A DNA stretch of 19,871 nucleotides from Lachnospiraceae bacterium (lineage in GTDB: Bacteria; Bacillota; Clostridia; Lachnospirales; Lachnospiraceae), in assembly GCA_900765975.1 (NCBI GenBank), contig CAAFTS010000010.1:1-19871 (forward strand). The letters are read 5' to 3'. Below, piece by piece: positions 16,918 through 19,871 of the stretch. Position 1 is the stretch's first letter, and each line of letters starts with the position of its first letter. The notes under the pieces are model-generated. The model was not told where the DNA came from and did not search any database. It was given only the letters and a program-made list of their open reading frames with translations. The position numbers were made by a program, and so were the translations under genes.

Positions 16918-17370
16918 TTGATTAGAAATGAGACGATGAACGTGCTGTTAAAGATGGGGATGCCAGCACGCATCAAGGGGACTACTTACATTTGTGATGC
17001 TGTAGAACTTTTTGATACAGATCCGTATTACCCGGAGGGTAAAATCTGTTCGCTCTATTCTGAGATCGCGTCCATACATGGAACGACCGCTACCAGCGTT
17101 GAACGAGCAATTCGTCATGCTTTTGAGACAACCTTGGAAAAAGGAGATCCTGAAATATTGAATCAATATCTGGATACACTAAATACACAGAACTCAAATC
17201 TTCTGCGCACCCTTTATTTTCGGATAAAACAGAAATGTAAGAGAGCACAGCCACCTTATACTTGTAATGCTGCAAACTGCATCTTTAAGGATAATCTCAG
17301 CCAAGAGGAGATTTCTTTATTCTGTAAAGAACTTGCAATAGCGGTTGCCAGACAGTTAAAGCCTATATGA
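16918..17370 (+). CDS. Stand-alone Spo0A C-terminal-domain DNA-binding protein
   Basis: The first about 90 residues match the effector domain of the sporulation master regulator Spo0A: LLKMGMPARIKGTTYICDAV (10-29) corresponds to the family's 'IGVPAHIKGYLYLREAI'. The recognition helix TATSVERAIRHAFE (57-70) is nearly identical in type to Spo0A's. No receiver domain precedes it, so phosphorelay control through Spo0F/Spo0B-like partners is not possible in the usual way. A Cys-containing tail (about 105-150) replaces the usual end of Spo0A. The TTG start is favoured because AAAGGA lies 8-10 nt before it; the next ATG is codon 7 and lacks a site. It probably binds 0A-box-like DNA and could mimic or compete with Spo0A. 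Targets are unknown. Confidence 0.82.
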   Translation: MIRNETMNVLLKMGMPARIKGTTYICDAVELFDTDPYYPEGKICSLYSEIASIHGTTATSVERAIRHAFETTLEKGDPEILNQYLDTLNTQNSNLLRTLYFRIKQKCKRAQPPYTCNAANCIFKDNLSQEEISLFCKELAIAVARQLKPI

Positions 17371-17447
17371 TTCAGATAGTTTACAAGATTTATTCATTTT
17401 ATATAGACTATAATGACTGGAATCCCTTTTGGGAATATTGTTTATAA

Positions 17448-17491
17448 AAGGCTTAAAATACCTGCCAGTTTTTTTAGGTATTTTAAGCCTT
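17448..17491. terminator. Bidirectional terminator between the Spo0A-like gene and the amidase gene
   Basis: AAGGCTTAAAATACCT and AGGTATTTTAAGCCTT are a perfect 16-bp inverted repeat around a 12-base loop. On the minus strand it is followed by TTTTATAAA; on the plus strand by GTTTCGTTTC. The two genes converge on it from either side. Confidence 0.78.
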
Positions 17492-17535
17492 GTTTCGTTT
17501 CTTTATAAAATTCTATTGCGTATGTCTCATATCCC

Positions 17536-18294
17536 TCATGTACTTACAATCAAGGTCGGATACCCTGCTCTTTTCAAGCGTCGTTCCATATCTGATGCAT
17601 CATCTAAATCAGAATACTCCCCGACCCTGACCCTGAAATATCCATTTTCTTCTTGAACCACCGCCGGATAATCCTGTGCTTTTAATTCATTCATCACACG
17701 ATTGGCATATGCCGGATTACGGAATGCACCTACCTGCACTTGATATCTGTTCTCTGTTTCGATTATCCCGTCCATTTCCAGTGTATCCAAAATTCCCTCT
17801 GCAATTGCCTGTGCGATATTCTCAAAATTATCATCAAAAATCTGATTATCTGTATCTGAATTAATGAATCCTAATTCCACCAATACTGCCGGCATTGTTG
17901 TTCGTTTTAGTACAACCAGATTAGGACGTGCTTTAACACCTTTATTGACAAATCCAACCGCTTCCAACTGCTCGTTGATGTTCTCCGCCATCTGCAGTTT
18001 AATTCCACTCAAATCATATATCAAAGATTCTACACCTGAAACAACATTGTCCGTAGGATATGAATTTCTATGAATGGAAATAAAAAAATCAACGCCTGCC
18101 TGATTTGCCTCCATTGCTTTTTCGTACGGCGATTCATAGATATCTGTTGTGCGGGTATATTCGATATCAATGCCGTTATTCTGTAATATTTCACCTAATT
18201 CCAAAACCATACGCAGCGTATCGTCTTTTTCTCGTCTTCCCTGATAAACGGCTCCCGGATCACGACCGCCATGTGCTGGTTGTAGTTTACGCAA
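17536..18294 (-). CDS. N-acetylmuramoyl-L-alanine amidase with SPOR domain, 5' end disrupted
   Basis: The amidase cleaves the bond between muramic acid and the stem peptide in peptidoglycan. Residues 7-175 are an Amidase_3 domain with zinc ligands H8 (in AHGGRDPGA), E22 and H75 (SIHRN) and the catalytic E140 (VLVELGF). Residues 182-252 are a SPOR domain (YQVQVGAF...RVRVGEYS) that binds denuded glycan. The family normally opens with a strand such as KIxIDPGHGG; here the sequence before HGG reads LRKLQPA and does not fit. The only in-frame start candidate is a TTG with no ribosome binding site, and a stop codon lies about 60 bases further upstream. A serine recombinase gene begins beyond it. 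The simplest reading is a 5'-truncated, probably non-expressed gene whose start was displaced by insertion of a mobile element. Confidence 0.8.
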   Translation of the reverse strand: MRKLQPAHGGRDPGAVYQGRREKDDTLRMVLELGEILQNNGIDIEYTRTTDIYESPYEKAMEANQAGVDFFISIHRNSYPTDNVVSGVESLIYDLSGIKLQMAENINEQLEAVGFVNKGVKARPNLVVLKRTTMPAVLVELGFINSDTDNQIFDDNFENIAQAIAEGILDTLEMDGIIETENRYQVQVGAFRNPAYANRVMNELKAQDYPAVVQEENGYFRVRVGEYSDLDDASDMERRLKRAGYPTLIVST

Positions 18295-18308
18295 ATTGTG
18301 ATATGTAT

Positions 18309-18327
18309 TCCCCAGTATATATGGGGA
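18309..18327. other. Candidate attachment-site dyad
   Basis: TCCCCA and TGGGGA form a perfect 6-bp inverted repeat around GTATATA, between the recombinase stop and the amidase fragment. Large serine recombinases bind imperfect dyads around a central dinucleotide, so this is a plausible core. No second att copy is visible in the window. Confidence 0.3.
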
Positions 18328-18345
18328 GTTAGAAATGTATTGAGA

Positions 18346-19830
18346 TTAGATAGCCTTTTTCTCCAAGTCCTCACAGTAAACGCTTGAAAATAAATGTTCC
18401 AGTTCATTTCCGAAGTTGTATGAGATTTTAAGTTTGCGGTTTTCATAAACTGTTATCTGGTCTATCATTTCCACAATAATATCTCTGTCTAATTCTTCAA
18501 TGTCTTTCAGTTCCAACAACCGCCTTAACCACGGTGTTTCAAAAACATCTTCTGTTACACTTTCCTTTTTCTTTTCTTCCAGCGTTTCAATCTGTTTGGA
18601 GTAAAGCGTTTCTTTTTGTTGATAGTCCTCTCGATAAGAAAGAAATTCTTCTTTAGAAATCAGTTCGTCTTTGTAATCTTCATAAATTGACTTTTTCAAC
18701 TTCTTCACTCTTTCAAGCTCTGCTTTTAACTTTATCAGTTCTATGTCTGTTGATTTTCTGATTTTTGTTGCTGTGAAAGATTGTGATTTTACAAGTTCCT
18801 GCAAGTTCTCTACATTGCGGATAATCTGCTTTAAATCTCCCAGCACAATATCATTCAATACTTGAAACGGGAGCGTGTGCGGAGTGCAATAATCTTTTCC
18901 GCTTCTTTTGTAAGTTCCACAATAGAATGAATAGGACTTACTTCCGTCAGCACGTCGCCAGAAATTTTTCATCATTGCCCGACCACAATCGCCACACTTA
19001 ATAAAACCTGCAAAGATATTTTTATTTGTTTCTAAATCAATATCCCTATGCTTTTTTGTCAGCAGTTTTTGTACCTTATCCCACAGTTGACGGTCTATAA
19101 TCGGTTCATGTGTATTTTCAACCCTTATCCAGTTTTCTTTCTCAACTAGACGCTGTTTGCTTCTCATACGTTGATGTTTCTTTCCTTGTACCATGTTTCC
19201 AATATAAATCTCATTTTGCAACATCACTTTAATTGTAGAATAAGTCCAATAAGAAGTTTTTTCTAACCGATTACAATTTTTGTAATTTTCTCCATTGAGC
19301 TTTTTATATTCCGACGGACAAAGGATACCCTCTGCATTTAGTATTTTTGCAATGCTTTGTTTCCCTATTCCTTGTGCATACATAGTAAATATTCTTTTTA
19401 CAACTTCGGACGCATATTCATCAATCACAAGTTTATTTTTATTTGCAGGAGATTTCTTATAACCATAGCTTGTAAAAGCTCCGATAAATTCTCCTGCTTT
19501 CTGCTTTGATTTCACAGTCGCTTGAACTTTATTAGAAATATCTCTGGCATACTGTTCGTTGAATATATTTTTAATAGGAAGTAACATATCGTATGCCTGC
19601 TTCATACTATCAATATTATCTGTTACAGAAATAAAACGAACATTAAGCTCTGGAAATATTCTTTCCAAATATCGCCCCGTATCAATGTAATCTCGTCCGA
19701 AACGGGAAAGGTCTTTTACAACAACACAATTTACCTTGTTATCTTCAATGTCAGCAATCATTCTATGGAAGTCTGGTCTATTAAATAATGAGGTGTGATA
19801 GCGATAGCGGCAAAAAGCTAATAAAATCAA
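18346..19830 (-). CDS. Large serine recombinase (TndX/TnpX type), N-terminal part missing or replaced
   Basis: Such enzymes integrate and excise mobile elements at att sites. From residue 17 the protein is typical: NRPDFHRMIADIED and VKDLSRFGRDY (38-48) of the resolvase domain, a Recombinase domain (about 115-245) and a zinc ribbon with C279/C282 and C304/C315. A coiled coil (about 360-425) and the C-terminal VYENRKLKISYNF segment follow. The catalytic serine motif (Y-x-R-x-S near residue 10 of intact proteins) should lie about 60 residues before NRPDF. Instead, the 28 codons upstream read through a hydrophobic, Tyr/Arg-rich stretch unlike the family and lack the usual DDG-x-S/T-G motif. The frame is open to the right edge; the TTG taken as start has no ribosome binding site. 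It is probably a 5'-disrupted, inactive copy, unless the missing part lies outside. Confidence 0.82.
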   Translation of the reverse strand: MILLAFCRYRYHTSLFNRPDFHRMIADIEDNKVNCVVVKDLSRFGRDYIDTGRYLERIFPELNVRFISVTDNIDSMKQAYDMLLPIKNIFNEQYARDISNKVQATVKSKQKAGEFIGAFTSYGYKKSPANKNKLVIDEYASEVVKRIFTMYAQGIGKQSIAKILNAEGILCPSEYKKLNGENYKNCNRLEKTSYWTYSTIKVMLQNEIYIGNMVQGKKHQRMRSKQRLVEKENWIRVENTHEPIIDRQLWDKVQKLLTKKHRDIDLETNKNIFAGFIKCGDCGRAMMKNFWRRADGSKSYSFYCGTYKRSGKDYCTPHTLPFQVLNDIVLGDLKQIIRNVENLQELVKSQSFTATKIRKSTDIELIKLKAELERVKKLKKSIYEDYKDELISKEEFLSYREDYQQKETLYSKQIETLEEKKKESVTEDVFETPWLRRLLELKDIEELDRDIIVEMIDQITVYENRKLKISYNFGNELEHLFSSVYCEDLEKKAI

Positions 19831-19871
19831 TGGTTTTGCGGACAGCGGATAGACAGGGAATGTGTTAAAAA

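Larger units (their letters stand above)
18295..19871. mobile_element. Left end of an integrated element carrying a large serine recombinase
   Basis: The recombinase gene ends about 50 bp from the abnormal amidase 5' end and points toward it, the usual arrangement of serine-recombinase elements next to their attachment site. The stretch looks more AT-rich than the genes to its left. The exact boundary is uncertain and lies between the amidase HGG codons (near 18279) and the recombinase stop. The element continues past the right edge, so its size and cargo are unknown. Confidence 0.5.

Noticed and set aside
18195..18446. Alternative reading frame across the amidase start (HITICVNYNQHMAV), suggesting a frameshifted intact N-terminus
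   Set aside because: It carries no GHGG-type motif, and upstream it only reads antisense-free recombinase 3' sequence in a wrong frame; one indel would not restore a normal amidase start.

Overview
The window looks like chromosomal DNA of a spore-forming Firmicute of the Clostridia, most likely a Lachnospiraceae. Pointers are strong Shine-Dalgarno sites (GGAGG), moderately AT-rich DNA, a type III glutamine synthetase, an amidase with a C-terminal SPOR domain, and a protein carrying the Spo0A DNA-binding domain. Genus cannot be decided from the sequence alone. No tRNA, rRNA or CRISPR array was seen.

Left part (1-8655, all minus strand): the first 81 bases match the 5' end of a group II intron inserted directly behind the rho-independent terminator of sbcC. 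Then, in transcription order from right to left, come an ABC transporter ATPase and its permease (overlapping), an ABC-class ATPase of unknown function (COG3044 type), sbcD and sbcC. The last three are joined by 4-nt ATGA overlaps, so the SbcCD nuclease is translated together with the unknown ATPase. The transporter pair lies only about 33 bp upstream and may belong to the same transcript.

Middle part (8725-15906): a stand-alone glutamine synthetase III with its own promoter and terminator, followed by a fructose-use locus. fruK (1-phosphofructokinase) and fruA (PTS IIABC) form one operon on the minus strand with a perfect consensus promoter. A DeoR-family regulator (FruR type) is divergent on the plus strand, and class II fructose-bisphosphate aldolase faces it across a shared bidirectional terminator. 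Together they take fructose to fructose-1-phosphate, fructose-1,6-bisphosphate and triose phosphates. The fruK-fruR intergenic region holds repeats that are probable operators.

Right part (15925-19871): a divergent pair of regulators, an XRE/S24-like repressor with apparently lost protease residues and a receiver-less Spo0A DNA-binding protein, separated by a perfect 14-bp inverted repeat that overlaps the repressor promoter. A SPOR-domain amidase then converges on them. Its 5' end is abnormal and lies next to a large serine recombinase, so a mobile element probably integrated into the amidase gene. The recombinase itself lacks a recognisable catalytic-serine region inside the window.

The least explained features are the ATPase-SbcD-SbcC operon, the repressor/Spo0A-C switch with its palindrome, and the element-amidase junction.
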